From Planctomycetota bacterium (lineage in GTDB: Bacteria > Planctomycetota > Planctomycetia > Planctomycetales > Planctomycetaceae), in contig JAHZKX010000055.1 of assembly GCA_022600195.1 (NCBI GenBank), positions 1 through 64,000 on the forward strand: a DNA stretch of 64,000 bases, read 5' to 3'. The translations under genes were made by a program, and so were the position numbers. Numbering within the stretch: the stretch's first letter is position 1; each line of letters begins with the position of its first letter. Positions 31,680 through 42,063 of this stretch are shown here, in pieces. The notes beneath the pieces are model-generated. The model saw only the letters and a program-made list of their open reading frames with translations. It was not told where the DNA came from and made no database searches.

Positions 31680-33227
31680 ATGAATTTAACTCCCGAACAG
31701 GAACAAATCGGCAAAGATAACTTTAACGAAGCAGTAGCGTTTTCAAGGCGTGATTTCATCACAGCAGCCGCTGCAGCAACTACAGGTTTAGGTGCCGCCT
31801 TTTTTGGGTATGAAAAACTTAAAGGCGAACCAGTTAAAGTCGGCTTCATCGGAACCGGAGACGAAGGTAGTGTGCTCATCACACAGCATCCTCCTGAGTA
31901 CATGGACATCGTCGCAATTGCCGACTTGCGACCATCAAACCGCATGAATGCATTGCACGGTCATGGTAATGAGCACCGCGTAGGTCTGATCAATAAACTG
32001 GGCCAGGAAAAAGCATCAAAAATCAAACAATTCGATGACCATAAGTCCTTGATAGACGCCAAAAATGAATTAGGGCTGGAAGCAGTTGTGATTGCTGTCC
32101 CCCTCAGTCAGCATGCCCCCATTGCAGCTGCCGCTTTAGATGCAGGTTTGCATGTGCTCTCTGAAAAGCTCATGGCACATAATATTACCGAATGTAAAGA
32201 CCTGATTAAAAAAGCGCGTGACAAAAAACTGCTACTGGCGGTAGGCCACCAGCGGCATTACAGCGTGCTCTACGAAACTGCCAACGAGCTGATTAAAGAA
32301 GGCAGGCTCGGTGACATCCGACACATTCGCGCACAATGGCACCGCAACAACAGCTTCCCGGGCCGCGACAGTTGGCGCAAAAGTGTTCCCAAGGAAGACA
32401 CAAAAGCACTGGAAGCCAAAGTCAAAGAGTATGGCTACGATGATATGGACGAACTGGTCAACTGGCGTCTGTATAACAAAACCGGTGGTGGATTGATGGC
32501 AGAACTCGGAAGCCACCAGCTGGATGCCTGCAGTATCTTTCTCGGAAAAGTCCACCCCATAGCCGTGCAAGGTTATGGCGGGAAGAACTTCTATGGCGTC
32601 AAAGGCATTGGTTCCAAGGACAAACAGGAAGACGATCGCGAAATCGATGATCATGTCTATGTGACTTTCGAATTCCCAGGTCCCAATTACGATGCCAAAA
32701 CCAATCCACGCGATATCTGCATCGTGACTTATTCATCAATCAACACCAACCGCTGGGAACCTTATGGGGAAACGGTACTGGGTAGCCGCGGCACACTGAT
32801 TATGAAAACCGAAAAAGAGGCACTGCTCTTCAAAGAAGCCAGCCCCTCGACAGGTGGCGGTGGACCAGACCAGCGCCTCTGGGTCATTAATTCCAGTGAT
32901 GGAAGCGGCCCGGTTCTGGACGCGTATGAAACAACGGCTCCTTCTGCTGCCGCTTCGGACGTAAACCAGGCCATTGGAGAGAAAATCAGCCGCGGATACA
33001 CGGAAGAAATGGAGCATTTCTGCCACTGCGTTCGCACCAATAACTTCAAAGGCCCTTATGAAGGTGGTTTGAAATGTAACGGAACAGTTGCGATGGCCGA
33101 TGCGATTATGGCCCTGACTTCCAACCTGGCGATGAAGCACAAAATTCGGATTGAATTCAAACCAGAATGGTTTGATCCTGATAACCCGGCCACACCGGAA
33201 GCTGATTTTGCAGATAAAACTGCTTGA
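31680..33227 (+). CDS. Gfo/Idh/MocA family oxidoreductase with Tat-like leader
   Basis: This 515-residue protein has the NAD(P)-binding Rossmann motif [10 protein letters not shown] near residue 53 and the [28 protein letters not shown] segment, whose Lys is the conserved catalytic-site lysine of the family that oxidises or epimerises sugars and inositols. Residues 22-45 carry [18 protein letters not shown], a twin-arginine-type leader, so it is probably exported, as are many planctomycete members. AGGAG seven bases before ATG 31680 sets the start. A strong terminator follows. Confidence 0.92.
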   Translation: MNLTPEQEQIGKDNFNEAVAFSRRDFITAAAAATTGLGAAFFGYEKLKGEPVKVGFIGTGDEGSVLITQHPPEYMDIVAIADLRPSNRMNALHGHGNEHRVGLINKLGQEKASKIKQFDDHKSLIDAKNELGLEAVVIAVPLSQHAPIAAAALDAGLHVLSEKLMAHNITECKDLIKKARDKKLLLAVGHQRHYSVLYETANELIKEGRLGDIRHIRAQWHRNNSFPGRDSWRKSVPKEDTKALEAKVKEYGYDDMDELVNWRLYNKTGGGLMAELGSHQLDACSIFLGKVHPIAVQGYGGKNFYGVKGIGSKDKQEDDREIDDHVYVTFEFPGPNYDAKTNPRDICIVTYSSINTNRWEPYGETVLGSRGTLIMKTEKEALLFKEASPSTGGGGPDQRLWVINSSDGSGPVLDAYETTAPSAAASDVNQAIGEKISRGYTEEMEHFCHCVRTNNFKGPYEGGLKCNGTVAMADAIMALTSNLAMKHKIRIEFKPEWFDPDNPATPEADFADKTA

Positions 33228-33270
33228 TCATTGTCTCTTGAATTCAAACGCTAATTCAATCATGATTCAA

Positions 33271-33308
33271 CAATGCCGAGGAATAACCCCCTCGGCATTG
33301 TTTCTTTT
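33271..33308 (+). terminator. Rho-independent terminator after the Gfo/Idh/MocA gene
   Basis: CAATGCCGAGG (33271-33281) pairs perfectly with CCTCGGCATTG (33290-33300) across an eight-base loop, and TTTCTTTT follows at 33301-33308. It lies 44 bases past the stop codon and before the GTG of the MFS gene at 33345, so the two genes are transcriptionally separated. Confidence 0.88.
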
Positions 33309-33344
33309 AAATAAACTCGGCAACTCAGTTCAAAGGATATTCAC

Positions 33345-34631
33345 GTGTCGCAAGGACGCAAGGCAGGCCTGTTGCTTATATTCGTGACGGTCTTTATCGA
33401 TTTGCTCGGCTTCGGAATCGTCTTACCGTTACTGCCTCGATACGGAGAACACTTTGAAGCAAGTGGCGGTACACTGGGCCTGCTGATGGCATCGTTTTCA
33501 GCGATGCAGTTTCTATTTGCTCCGATCTGGGGCCGTCTCTCTGACCGTGTTGGACGACGTCCAATTCTGATTCTCGGACTCGCAGGCTCCACCATCTTTT
33601 ACGGCATGTTTGGCTTCGCAACGTCTCTGGGTAAAGAAGGCATGTTTCTGGGAATTGGTGCTTTGTCCTGGTTATTCATAACACGCATCGGTGCAGGAAT
33701 CGCTGGTGCAACGATCCCAACAGCGCAAGCATATATTGCAGACATTACCGGGCCCAAAGAACGAGGAAAAGGCATGGCGCTCATTGGCGCGGCATTTGGT
33801 ATCGGCTTCACGTTTGGACCTTTGATCGGGGCTGCCTTTGTCTCTTCTGAAGTGGGCGCCACACCGAGCGCTGCGCCCGGATATGTTGCCTGCGTTCTGT
33901 CGGGAATTGCCGCTTTACTCTCGATTTTCATGTTGCCCGAATCTCTCAGTAAAGAGAAGTCAAATTCTCTTTCCAAACGTCTGCACTGGTTTGATGTCAA
34001 CAGTTTCCAACATGCTCTGTCTCGCCCACGAATTGGTTTGATCCTGTTTACCATCTTTTTAACCACTTTCGCCTTCGCACAATTCGAATCCACTCTCTCC
34101 CTGCTGACTCAAGAACTGGGATTTGCCGCCCGTAGTAACTTTTACGTTTTTGCATACATCGGATTAATCCTGACTCTCAGTCAGGGATTTCTGGTCAGAC
34201 GATTGATCCCCAAAATTGGTGAATATCGAATGGGAATGGTGGGGATTATCTTGATGGTGGCAGGCTTGCTCCTGATCGGCGTTGCGGGTAACACCGGATC
34301 CTACGCTTTGCTGTATGCCGTCCTCCCTATCTCTGTCATTGGTTTTTCTGCAACCACCCCTTCCCTCCAATCACTTCTGTCACTCAATACGCCAGATGAT
34401 GAGCAAGGCGGGGTTCTGGGAGTCGGACAAAGTATCTCGGCTCTGGCCCGCATTCTGGGTCCACTGGCCGGGATTGTTCTGTTTAAAGGAACGCAAAACG
34501 GCTTCATCCCGGGCAGTATCAACTCCCCTTATTACGTCGGTGCGGGCATCATGCTTTTGGGACTCCTGTTGATGAGTGGCCTGAAATCTCAGACCACAAA
34601 TTCAGACAGTACACCTAAATCAGATACCTGA
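33345..34631 (+). CDS. MFS transporter, TetA-like drug:H+ antiporter group
   Basis: The 428-residue protein shows about 12 hydrophobic segments. DLLGFGIVLPLLPRY in helix 1 and GRLSDRVGRRPIL between helices 2 and 3 (motif A) resemble the TetA/Bcr-type exporters that couple efflux to proton entry. The substrate cannot be inferred. It starts at GTG 33345 with AAGGAT upstream. A terminator precedes it and a DUF1573 gene follows after about 118 bases. Confidence 0.9.
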   Translation: MSQGRKAGLLLIFVTVFIDLLGFGIVLPLLPRYGEHFEASGGTLGLLMASFSAMQFLFAPIWGRLSDRVGRRPILILGLAGSTIFYGMFGFATSLGKEGMFLGIGALSWLFITRIGAGIAGATIPTAQAYIADITGPKERGKGMALIGAAFGIGFTFGPLIGAAFVSSEVGATPSAAPGYVACVLSGIAALLSIFMLPESLSKEKSNSLSKRLHWFDVNSFQHALSRPRIGLILFTIFLTTFAFAQFESTLSLLTQELGFAARSNFYVFAYIGLILTLSQGFLVRRLIPKIGEYRMGMVGIILMVAGLLLIGVAGNTGSYALLYAVLPISVIGFSATTPSLQSLLSLNTPDDEQGGVLGVGQSISALARILGPLAGIVLFKGTQNGFIPGSINSPYYVGAGIMLLGLLLMSGLKSQTTNSDSTPKSDT

Positions 34632-34749
34632 AATAGCACTAAAAGTAACCCAAATAACCCGATCTTGCCCTGAAGACTCGATTGTGTTAATGATACATCA
34701 CATTTGAATTCAAAATTAACAGACCGACATTTTAACAGGCACGGATGCC

Positions 34750-35559
34750 ATGCGTTATAGACTCTTAAATTCCAGATGGACCAGACCCGTTCTACTGTTC
34801 CTGGCCACTCTTCCTCTCATTACGGCCAGTTATGCTCACTTGGCCGGATCACGAGAGCAAAAATCTAAGGCGGGTGAGCCTAGGCCTGCATTGGCATTCG
34901 AAACCTATCTTGTTGACACCGGCACTGTCAAAGAAACAACACGCACCGTCGGAGCTCGTTTTCGTTTTAAGAACCTCAGCAAACATACAGTCACAGTAAA
35001 AAAACTCATCCCCAGTTGTGGATGCCTTAATCCTCAACTGGAGAAAAAAGTCTACCTGCCCAACGAAGTCGGCGAATTTCAACTCAAAATGGCAACTGCG
35101 GGAGAATCACCCGGCCAGAAAGAATATTTTGTCGATTTCAACTATGAGGATACGCAGGAACGCTCGACAAGGTTAACACTCAAACTGGAATTACCAATCC
35201 GCAGACTTATCGTGAAACCAAAAGCACTGGTCGTCTATCAATTCACACCAGGTCGCACCACACACCCTGTTACCGTTTCTGATTATCGCACAGAAACCGA
35301 TTTCAAAGTCATCAGTGTCGAAAGCACGACAAAGTACGCCAAAGTAGAACTCGGCAACCTGGAAATTAAGAATGGACTTCGACAGCAGAAACTGGATGTG
35401 ATCGTCGAGGACACTATCCCCCCTGGAAAGCATAATGGATTGATTGTCATTAAAACCAATGACGCCGATTTCCCAGAACTTTTTGTTCCGATCATCATTC
35501 AGGGTCCCGATCGAAAGACGGCTCAAAGAAACAAAACTGTTTCTCCCAAGGCTAATTAG
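34750..35559 (+). CDS. DUF1573 domain exported protein
   Basis: The 269-residue protein begins with a basic stretch and a hydrophobic helix (VLLFLATLPLITASYAHLA), consistent with a signal peptide or anchor. FRFKNLSKHTVTVKKLIPSCGC (about 68-89) is the DUF1573 signature, an immunoglobulin-like fold with an SCGC motif; a second beta-rich domain follows. DUF1573 proteins are common in planctomycetes and their function is unknown. No clear operon partner. Confidence 0.85.
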   Translation: MRYRLLNSRWTRPVLLFLATLPLITASYAHLAGSREQKSKAGEPRPALAFETYLVDTGTVKETTRTVGARFRFKNLSKHTVTVKKLIPSCGCLNPQLEKKVYLPNEVGEFQLKMATAGESPGQKEYFVDFNYEDTQERSTRLTLKLELPIRRLIVKPKALVVYQFTPGRTTHPVTVSDYRTETDFKVISVESTTKYAKVELGNLEIKNGLRQQKLDVIVEDTIPPGKHNGLIVIKTNDADFPELFVPIIIQGPDRKTAQRNKTVSPKAN

Positions 35560-35770
35560 ACCTCACTTAAACGCCGTTCTCCTTGAGACTTGAGCGAATT
35601 CTACAAAACCGTTTCCTCAATCTTTCGGGAAATCCTTCAGATTCTTGTACGGAATTCCGTCTGGAGGGTCACTATTAATGATAGAGACCCGTTTCTCATG
35701 TACTTTCGCGGGTTCTGACTTCAATTGAACAACAACGGCTCGTAATTTCTTTAACGGACAATGGTGCTTT

Positions 35771-38080
35771 ATGCGTTTGACATTAAGAACATTAATCGCC
35801 TACCTGGATGACGTTCTTGAACCGAATCAGATTAAAGAAATTGGGATGAAGCTCGAAGAAAGCAGCTATGCTTCCTCGCTTGTTGACCGAATTAAAGACG
35901 TCATGCGCCGACGCCGCTTAACCGCTCCAGAAATAGATGGGACTGGCTCCAACCCGGATGCCAATACGATTGCCGAATATCTGGATAATACATTAACACC
36001 AGAGATCGTGGCGGATGTTGAAAAAATCTGTCTGAATTCTGATGTCAATCTAGTAGAAGTTGCTGCATCTCATCAAATATTGACACTGGTTCTAGGAGAA
36101 CCAGCAACAGTCAATGCAAATACACGCGAACGGATTTATGCCTTAGGCCCCATCGCTGATGAACACGTTCTGGGATCCGTCGCTCCCGGAGTAGAGACAG
36201 AACCCAACCAGAGCACCACCACTTCAGAACCAGACCAGCAGCCAGCACAAGCTCCTTTAAGAAGTAGCGTTCCTGCAAAAGAGCCTGAACCTTTTTCTTC
36301 CCGCATTCCGGATTACCTCAAGACGAAACCATTATGGAAACGGTTCACGCCTTATTTCCTGATTTTGTTAGCAGGTGGCATCTGGGCTGGTCTTTTCTTT
36401 GGCGATCCCACTTTCTTTTCAAGCCAAGACATGTCAACACAATTAGCAAGTCATACACCTGATAATCAGGTAGCCCCCATTCCAGTACCGGAAGACACCG
36501 AACAGACAGAAACCGACCCTGCTGATAATCAGCCAGCAACCACACAAACAACAGCCACAGATGGCCAATCTTCAACGAAAAATCCTCAGTCAGCCCCGAT
36601 GGACAAGAAACCGCTGGCATTCGATGCGCCACCTCCAGCAGATGCAGAGAATGAGACCGTCTCTATACCTAATCCGACAAAAACCCCCTCTGCTGAACCA
36701 CCCGCAACGACACAGACTGTAAAGACAGACACGACGAAAACCAAACCTCTTTCGACACCGCCTGCAACTACAGCTCCCGATAAAACCGTCGCATTAAATA
36801 CCGCTAACATCCCAAAAAACAAAATTCCACCAAAAATTGAATTAGCAGATGTTCCAGAAAAAGCACCGGCTGCGCAAATTGAATCTGAAAATGGTTTCTT
36901 TTTGACTCGAGCTGGAGACAAACGCGAATTCGCAGACAAAAATGACTGGGTCACCCGTTCAAAAGTCAGTCCGATTCAAGCTGGTATGCCCGTTGCTTCA
37001 CCTGAACCGTTCACCGCACGAATCAATATACCAGAAGCCCTCTGCAAGGTCGTACTACTTCCCGGCACCGCTGTCACGTATGAAGGCAAAAGTAAAGCCG
37101 CTGAAATGGGTTTTAAGATCCAGGAAGGCCGAATCCGTATTGAAGCATCACGTGGATTAAATGAAGCAAAAAATGCAGCGGGTCCGATTCTGTCTATAAA
37201 AGTAAGAAACGAGCTCTGGAGAATTGAACTTGTCACCACAGACAGTGTTTGTGGGATTGAGATCGATGCGGTACAGCCAAGCAAACCCGGGGAGGCACTT
37301 GGCGAAAACAGTTATACCGGAATTTTATATACCTACTCAGGCATGATCCGTTTCTCTGATGGCAAAGGCAAAGTACAGACCATTGATGCAGGAAACTGGA
37401 TGTCCCTGTCTGCCAAAGATCGTGCTGAGGAAAAGATTCACCCTTCCGGTCAATCAAAACCTTTACGTGTCCCCCGCTGGGTCGAACCTGACTTTAATGA
37501 CAACTCTTATCTTTCGCGCCGCTCCATCGCAGCCTTTGCCAAAGAATTGAATGATGACCAACTTATATCGCTCACAATGCCTGCAATCACCAAGGATTTG
37601 AAGCCGAACATTTCAGACTTAGGAACAAAATCCCTGGTGATGACGAACCGCTATCAGGAATTGGTGAAAGTGCTTGATGAAGTGGACCACCATGAATCGC
37701 GGATTACCGCGATCAACGGAATCCGTAACTGGCTGTCGCGAGATCCTGAAAATGGAAAATTATTGACAATCGCGCTGAAAGAACAGTTTTCTCCAGAACT
37801 GGCTGAGATCATGGAACGACTACTTTGGGGATTCCAGAAAGAGGATGCACAGGATCGGTTCATTTCAGGCAGGCTTGTGGAATGGCTTGAGCATCCTCAT
37901 GTTGCTGTCAGGGAACTGGCCTTCAATTATATCCATCAGCTCACAGGCAGACCGATCGACTACTCATCCATTGCAACACCAACACAAAGACGCTCCACTG
38001 CGCGAAAATGGTTCTCGCATATTGAAAAACAGGGATCACTGGTCGAACCCGAACCAGCTGCACCAGCCCCGCAAAAGTAA
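35771..38080 (+). CDS. Planctomycete membrane protein with FecR-like domain
   Basis: I do not recognise a named family over the whole 769 residues. The first 130 residues hold two related helical blocks, LRTLIAYLDDVLEPNQ and ANTIAEYLDNTLTPE, which look like anti-sigma N-terminal repeats without zinc ligands. One membrane helix follows (about 193-213), then about 170 residues of Pro/Thr/Asp-rich linker. Residues about 375-555 resemble a FecR-type beta domain (PGTAVTYEGK, then GRIRIEASRG, IDAGNWMSLS). The C-terminal 200 residues are helical and repeat-like. I infer a one-pass signalling or envelope protein with a small cytoplasmic N-terminus and a large periplasmic part. Confidence 0.6.
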   Translation: MRLTLRTLIAYLDDVLEPNQIKEIGMKLEESSYASSLVDRIKDVMRRRRLTAPEIDGTGSNPDANTIAEYLDNTLTPEIVADVEKICLNSDVNLVEVAASHQILTLVLGEPATVNANTRERIYALGPIADEHVLGSVAPGVETEPNQSTTTSEPDQQPAQAPLRSSVPAKEPEPFSSRIPDYLKTKPLWKRFTPYFLILLAGGIWAGLFFGDPTFFSSQDMSTQLASHTPDNQVAPIPVPEDTEQTETDPADNQPATTQTTATDGQSSTKNPQSAPMDKKPLAFDAPPPADAENETVSIPNPTKTPSAEPPATTQTVKTDTTKTKPLSTPPATTAPDKTVALNTANIPKNKIPPKIELADVPEKAPAAQIESENGFFLTRAGDKREFADKNDWVTRSKVSPIQAGMPVASPEPFTARINIPEALCKVVLLPGTAVTYEGKSKAAEMGFKIQEGRIRIEASRGLNEAKNAAGPILSIKVRNELWRIELVTTDSVCGIEIDAVQPSKPGEALGENSYTGILYTYSGMIRFSDGKGKVQTIDAGNWMSLSAKDRAEEKIHPSGQSKPLRVPRWVEPDFNDNSYLSRRSIAAFAKELNDDQLISLTMPAITKDLKPNISDLGTKSLVMTNRYQELVKVLDEVDHHESRITAINGIRNWLSRDPENGKLLTIALKEQFSPELAEIMERLLWGFQKEDAQDRFISGRLVEWLEHPHVAVRELAFNYIHQLTGRPIDYSSIATPTQRRSTARKWFSHIEKQGSLVEPEPAAPAPQK

Positions 38081-38392
38081 TCTATGTGTCTGTCCCAAAA
38101 CTCTACGACTGGAATCACATCACCCAGCATTAAATACGCCTATTTCTTTTACCAGGAACAACTTAGCGTTCTTATTGTTTTTTATCCCCGCATTCGATTT
38201 CCGTAAAAAAATCCGAAGATTCCTCTTGCCGATATTTCAAAGGATTGTTATCTTTCCCGCACTTCCTCCTGGTCATCTCATGACTTAAACGACTCACACA
38301 AACAATTCAATTCCTACCCAGACCATTTTCTGCCAGCATCAATCCAGCCTCTGATTTTGTTTTCATGCTTACAAACGATGGAGATGTGCACG
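38081..38392. other. Intergenic region before the TPR lipoprotein gene
   Basis: About 310 bases without a recognisable gene, repeat or RNA. GGAG nine bases before ATG 38393 is the only clear signal. Confidence 0.4.
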
Positions 38393-39400
38393 ATGCACTC
38401 AACCCGAATTAAAAATTCGTCTATCAGCTTCTTGATCATTACCTTATCGCTGGGAACTTTAATATTTTCTGGTTGCAATTCGATGCACGGAGTTGCCAGT
38501 AATGAAATGGGAAATGGCTATTATCAAAGAGGCGAATACGCCAAAGCGCAGGCAGCTTTTACCCGAGCCATTGCTGATAATCCGGGCAATCCGGATTATG
38601 TCCACAATCTGGCAATCGTTATGGAAAAAGAAGGCAACCTGGCAGGGGCCGAACAGACCTACCGCAATGCATTAAAAATTGATCCCTCTCACCAACCTTC
38701 GCATCATGGATTAGCCGAATTGATGATCAGCCAGGGACGTCAGCAGGAAGCAGTGCAACACGTCACCGCATGGCGAGACACCCAGCCTTACATCGCAGAA
38801 TCTCATCTTGAAATGGCATGGTTACAACAACAGTCAGGAGACATTGCTGGCGCAGAGCAATCTTTGAAAACGGCATCGAATATCGATCCCAATCATCCCA
38901 AAGCACTGGCACATTTAGGACAGGTCTATCAGCAAACTGGACGGTCACAAGAAGCACTGGCCATGTATGAACAATCTCTCCACTCCGAATGGTACCAACC
39001 ACAAGTACAATCACGGATCGCTTCCATCAAAAAGCCATACGCGACTCCAAGCTCCAACGACCGAATTGTCGCAAAAGGCTGGGAGCATGGACCACTTGGT
39101 AACGGCAGCCTGTTCCGTTATCAGACTCGTACAGCCCATGCAGGTTATGCTCACCCTCTGCCCACATACGGTAGCTCAAATCCGGGGACGATCGCAATGA
39201 TGAATTCCCAACAGCTAAGCCATGCAGAACCCGTCACCAGCCAGTCACTGGCCTCTCAACCAATGCTGGCTGTACCCGGCCAACCAATTCGATTAGGCTC
39301 ACCGGCACTGGTGGCCACTCCCGATCCAATCAATGTGGATCCGGCACATTATCCTGCCGCACCAGCCACAGCAGGTGCACCGGTCGTACCACCCTACTAA
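38393..39400 (+). CDS. TPR-repeat lipoprotein
   Basis: The 335-residue protein has a hydrophobic leader ending in LIFSGC, a lipobox whose Cys would be lipidated. Four to five tetratricopeptide repeats follow (GNGYYQRGEYAKAQAAFTRAI, then AGAEQTYRNALKIDPSH, AGAEQSLKTASNIDPNHPKALAHLG, and SQEALAMYEQSL). The C-terminal 120 residues are Pro/Ala-rich and disordered in appearance. TPR lipoproteins act as scaffolds in the envelope; the partner is unknown. ATG 38393 is chosen because the leader fits and GGAG is upstream; a TTG at 38357 is unlikely. Confidence 0.88.
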   Translation: MHSTRIKNSSISFLIITLSLGTLIFSGCNSMHGVASNEMGNGYYQRGEYAKAQAAFTRAIADNPGNPDYVHNLAIVMEKEGNLAGAEQTYRNALKIDPSHQPSHHGLAELMISQGRQQEAVQHVTAWRDTQPYIAESHLEMAWLQQQSGDIAGAEQSLKTASNIDPNHPKALAHLGQVYQQTGRSQEALAMYEQSLHSEWYQPQVQSRIASIKKPYATPSSNDRIVAKGWEHGPLGNGSLFRYQTRTAHAGYAHPLPTYGSSNPGTIAMMNSQQLSHAEPVTSQSLASQPMLAVPGQPIRLGSPALVATPDPINVDPAHYPAAPATAGAPVVPPY

Positions 39401-39456
39401 TGATGGCCCAGACATAAACGGCAACGCACTGATTCACCCTGCTGAACGAACAGCCT

Positions 39457-42063
39457 TCAATCGAGAGGTTTCACAGCAGGGATCAAACGATAGATCGTAT
39501 CAATGATACGCTGATGATGCTTCGAACGATTCACCGTGTTACTTTGCATCAACAGCACTCCAACCAGTTCTCGTTCAAAGTCGACCCAGGCAACGGGACC
39601 GGAATAACCTGGATGCGAAAGAATTCGAGAGTTACCATTTACCCCGCTCTTGTGTATCTGAAAAGCAAGACCATAGCGACCATTGGTTCCCGATTGGGGT
39701 TGGTAAAGTTTCTGTAAAGTCTCTGCTCGGATGATTTGCTTTCCTTTGTGAATACCACGATTCAGATGTAGTTGCATCAACATACCGAGATCATCAAGAG
39801 TCGTATAAACACCACCGCCGGCCGTAGAAAGACGCTTGTTTTGTCGGTCTGCCACTTCTAACGCGAAAGAATCTGGCTCAAAGACCCCCGGCTTATTTGA
39901 CTGGTAAAGTGGTGCCAGCTGTTTCAGTTCCTCTGCTGTTGGTTGAATCGTCGAACGGTTTAATTCGAGTGGCTTGAAAACACGGTTCTGCATTAATTCC
40001 ACGAATGTTTTCCCCGTAATTTTTTCAGCAACACAGGCAGAGAGATCAATCGGCCGACCATAAAGCATGCGTGTCCCAGGCTCGTTCACCAGCCCCACAT
40101 TCAGACAGCCATCCACAAAATCCTGTGGAGTCCCGGGGAAGAAATAGTTTGACAGTTGTGGAGAATTTTTATCGAGACTCTTTTCTGATTTCAACCAGCG
40201 ATCGTTTGGAATTCCCGTCGTATGGCTGAGCGCATGGCGTATGCGAACCGGCTGTTTGGGTTTCGTCCCATCCTGCAGACGGATCTCAGAAAATTTGGGA
40301 AATGTTTTGGAAATGGGATCTTCAAATGACAACAGTCCTTCATCGACCAGCGAAGCCATCAGTGTGGCGGTAAATATTTTTCCCGTCGAGGCCAGCCAGC
40401 AGAGTTGGTCAACAGTAAATGGTTTTTTCGATTTGATGTTAACTACACCATGTGCTTCCCGCATGATAACTTTACCACGGTGGATTAGCAGAACAGAAAT
40501 TCCCGGGTAATATCCTTCATTGATCACCGCCTGAATTTCAGCACGAATTTTGGATCGGCCCTTTTCACTCAAACTCTGTTTTTTCGTCAGTTGAAAACCG
40601 GGAATCGGCATTTTGACGGCATAAAGCGATGTCTTCGCTGTAACATACAATGTTCTGCGATCGGGACCGCCAAAAGTACAGTTGGCGGGACCTTCAGGAA
40701 AGGGAATGACTGCCCGGGTATCGCCTTCCGGACCAAACACCTGAATACAATTCGCCCGTGGACGAGTGACATATAAATTTCCCTGAACGTCAACCGTTAA
40801 TCCGTCGCCACCACTTGCCGGCTGACCTTCGCGTTGAATAAGCGCACCAAAGTCACGTCCCGGTCCAATCTGACCGGGTGCTTTGATCGGATATGCAAGA
40901 AACTGTGCCTGCCCCGAAGGGAGCACATACAGCGTTCTTTCATCAGGAGAAAGAAGCACGCCGTTACAACGTAAAACATCGCTCACCAGCTTTGTCACTT
41001 TTCCTTCAGGGGAACAGTAAAAGACGCTACTGGGGCCGGGATTCTTTTTCGAACCGCCGATATCGCTAAAATAGACACCACCACTCGAATCGAGAACAAG
41101 ATCATTGACGCGGTAGAATGATTTTCCCTCACAGGCGTCAGCGACCACTTGATAATCTCCACGAGCGACATCATAGGCAACGATCTGAGATGGTGCGCCC
41201 GGAGTCTTTTGACTTCCCGACTGACAGGCATAGAGACGTCCATCCGGATGAAAGAACAGACCATTAGTTCGCAAACTGTCTTCAAGAAACGTTGTCAACT
41301 CGCCTGATACGCCAACGCGATACGCTTTTTCTGTTCGCAAATCAGAGAAATAAACGTTTCCCTTTGCGTTCGCAGCTGGCCCTTCTGTGAATTGAAAACC
41401 GGAATGCACCTGACGCACATCTCCAATCGCACCGATGCCTGTTTGCTTTTTATTTACTGATGGCTTGATACGTAAATTGCGAAACTCCAGAGCACCCGCC
41501 TTTTCTCCCTCTGGCCCGCCCGAGTCGCCACCAAGCCCAAATGTCAGTTTGCGTTCGGCAATGTAATCGGCCTTTACTGTGAACTCCTTATCGTTGACCA
41601 TAGCTGTCATTGCAGTCCCGTTAAATTGAACGCGGACACGATACCACTGGCCTGCATTTATCCGATGCGGTTTCTGTAATAGATTTTCAGACTTCCCTTT
41701 CTTTGCATGTCCAAGAATACGAACCTGATCGCGACTGACAACCAGATGCACAATATGTCCGCGTTCCTGCGAACCATTGAATATGATTCCTGCAAATTTC
41801 GCTTTGCCTTCCAGCCGAAACTCGAAATCGACAATCCCGTCGCCTAGCACGAATCGTCGCATCTTAACGGGGCCATGCCGTCTTGGCCCGGACTCGTAGC
41901 CGCGCAAAACTCCTTTTTCCGCCTTCCATGTCCCCAAACCCCAGAACCATTCTTTTGAAAGTGGTCCCTGAAAGGACTCTTCAAGTAGAACAAGCGATTC
42001 GTCCGCCTTCGCAACGGTCGATGTCAGCAGAAATAGACAAATCAAAATTCGTTTTATCTTCAT
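39457..42063 (-). CDS. Exported fusion: LamG-like domain, SMP-30/lactonase, serine beta-lactamase-type hydrolase
   Basis: An 868-residue secreted protein with three modules. A signal peptide (residues 1-20) precedes a jelly-roll domain similar to LamG/DUF1080 (about 25-205). An SMP-30/gluconolactonase-like propeller (about 215-490) carries FTEGPAANAKGNVYFSD and GLTVDVQGNLYVTRP. The last module (about 505-868) is a class C beta-lactamase/esterase type: Ser559 and Lys562 in WLASTGK form the SxxK motif and YGR replaces the usual YxN. It likely binds a polymer or sugar, hydrolyses a lactone, and acts as an esterase or peptidase; no substrate can be named. The ATG overlaps the sulfatase stop by four bases. 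Confidence 0.83.
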   Translation of the reverse strand: MKIKRILICLFLLTSTVAKADESLVLLEESFQGPLSKEWFWGLGTWKAEKGVLRGYESGPRRHGPVKMRRFVLGDGIVDFEFRLEGKAKFAGIIFNGSQERGHIVHLVVSRDQVRILGHAKKGKSENLLQKPHRINAGQWYRVRVQFNGTAMTAMVNDKEFTVKADYIAERKLTFGLGGDSGGPEGEKAGALEFRNLRIKPSVNKKQTGIGAIGDVRQVHSGFQFTEGPAANAKGNVYFSDLRTEKAYRVGVSGELTTFLEDSLRTNGLFFHPDGRLYACQSGSQKTPGAPSQIVAYDVARGDYQVVADACEGKSFYRVNDLVLDSSGGVYFSDIGGSKKNPGPSSVFYCSPEGKVTKLVSDVLRCNGVLLSPDERTLYVLPSGQAQFLAYPIKAPGQIGPGRDFGALIQREGQPASGGDGLTVDVQGNLYVTRPRANCIQVFGPEGDTRAVIPFPEGPANCTFGGPDRRTLYVTAKTSLYAVKMPIPGFQLTKKQSLSEKGRSKIRAEIQAVINEGYYPGISVLLIHRGKVIMREAHGVVNIKSKKPFTVDQLCWLASTGKIFTATLMASLVDEGLLSFEDPISKTFPKFSEIRLQDGTKPKQPVRIRHALSHTTGIPNDRWLKSEKSLDKNSPQLSNYFFPGTPQDFVDGCLNVGLVNEPGTRMLYGRPIDLSACVAEKITGKTFVELMQNRVFKPLELNRSTIQPTAEELKQLAPLYQSNKPGVFEPDSFALEVADRQNKRLSTAGGGVYTTLDDLGMLMQLHLNRGIHKGKQIIRAETLQKLYQPQSGTNGRYGLAFQIHKSGVNGNSRILSHPGYSGPVAWVDFERELVGVLLMQSNTVNRSKHHQRIIDTIYRLIPAVKPLD

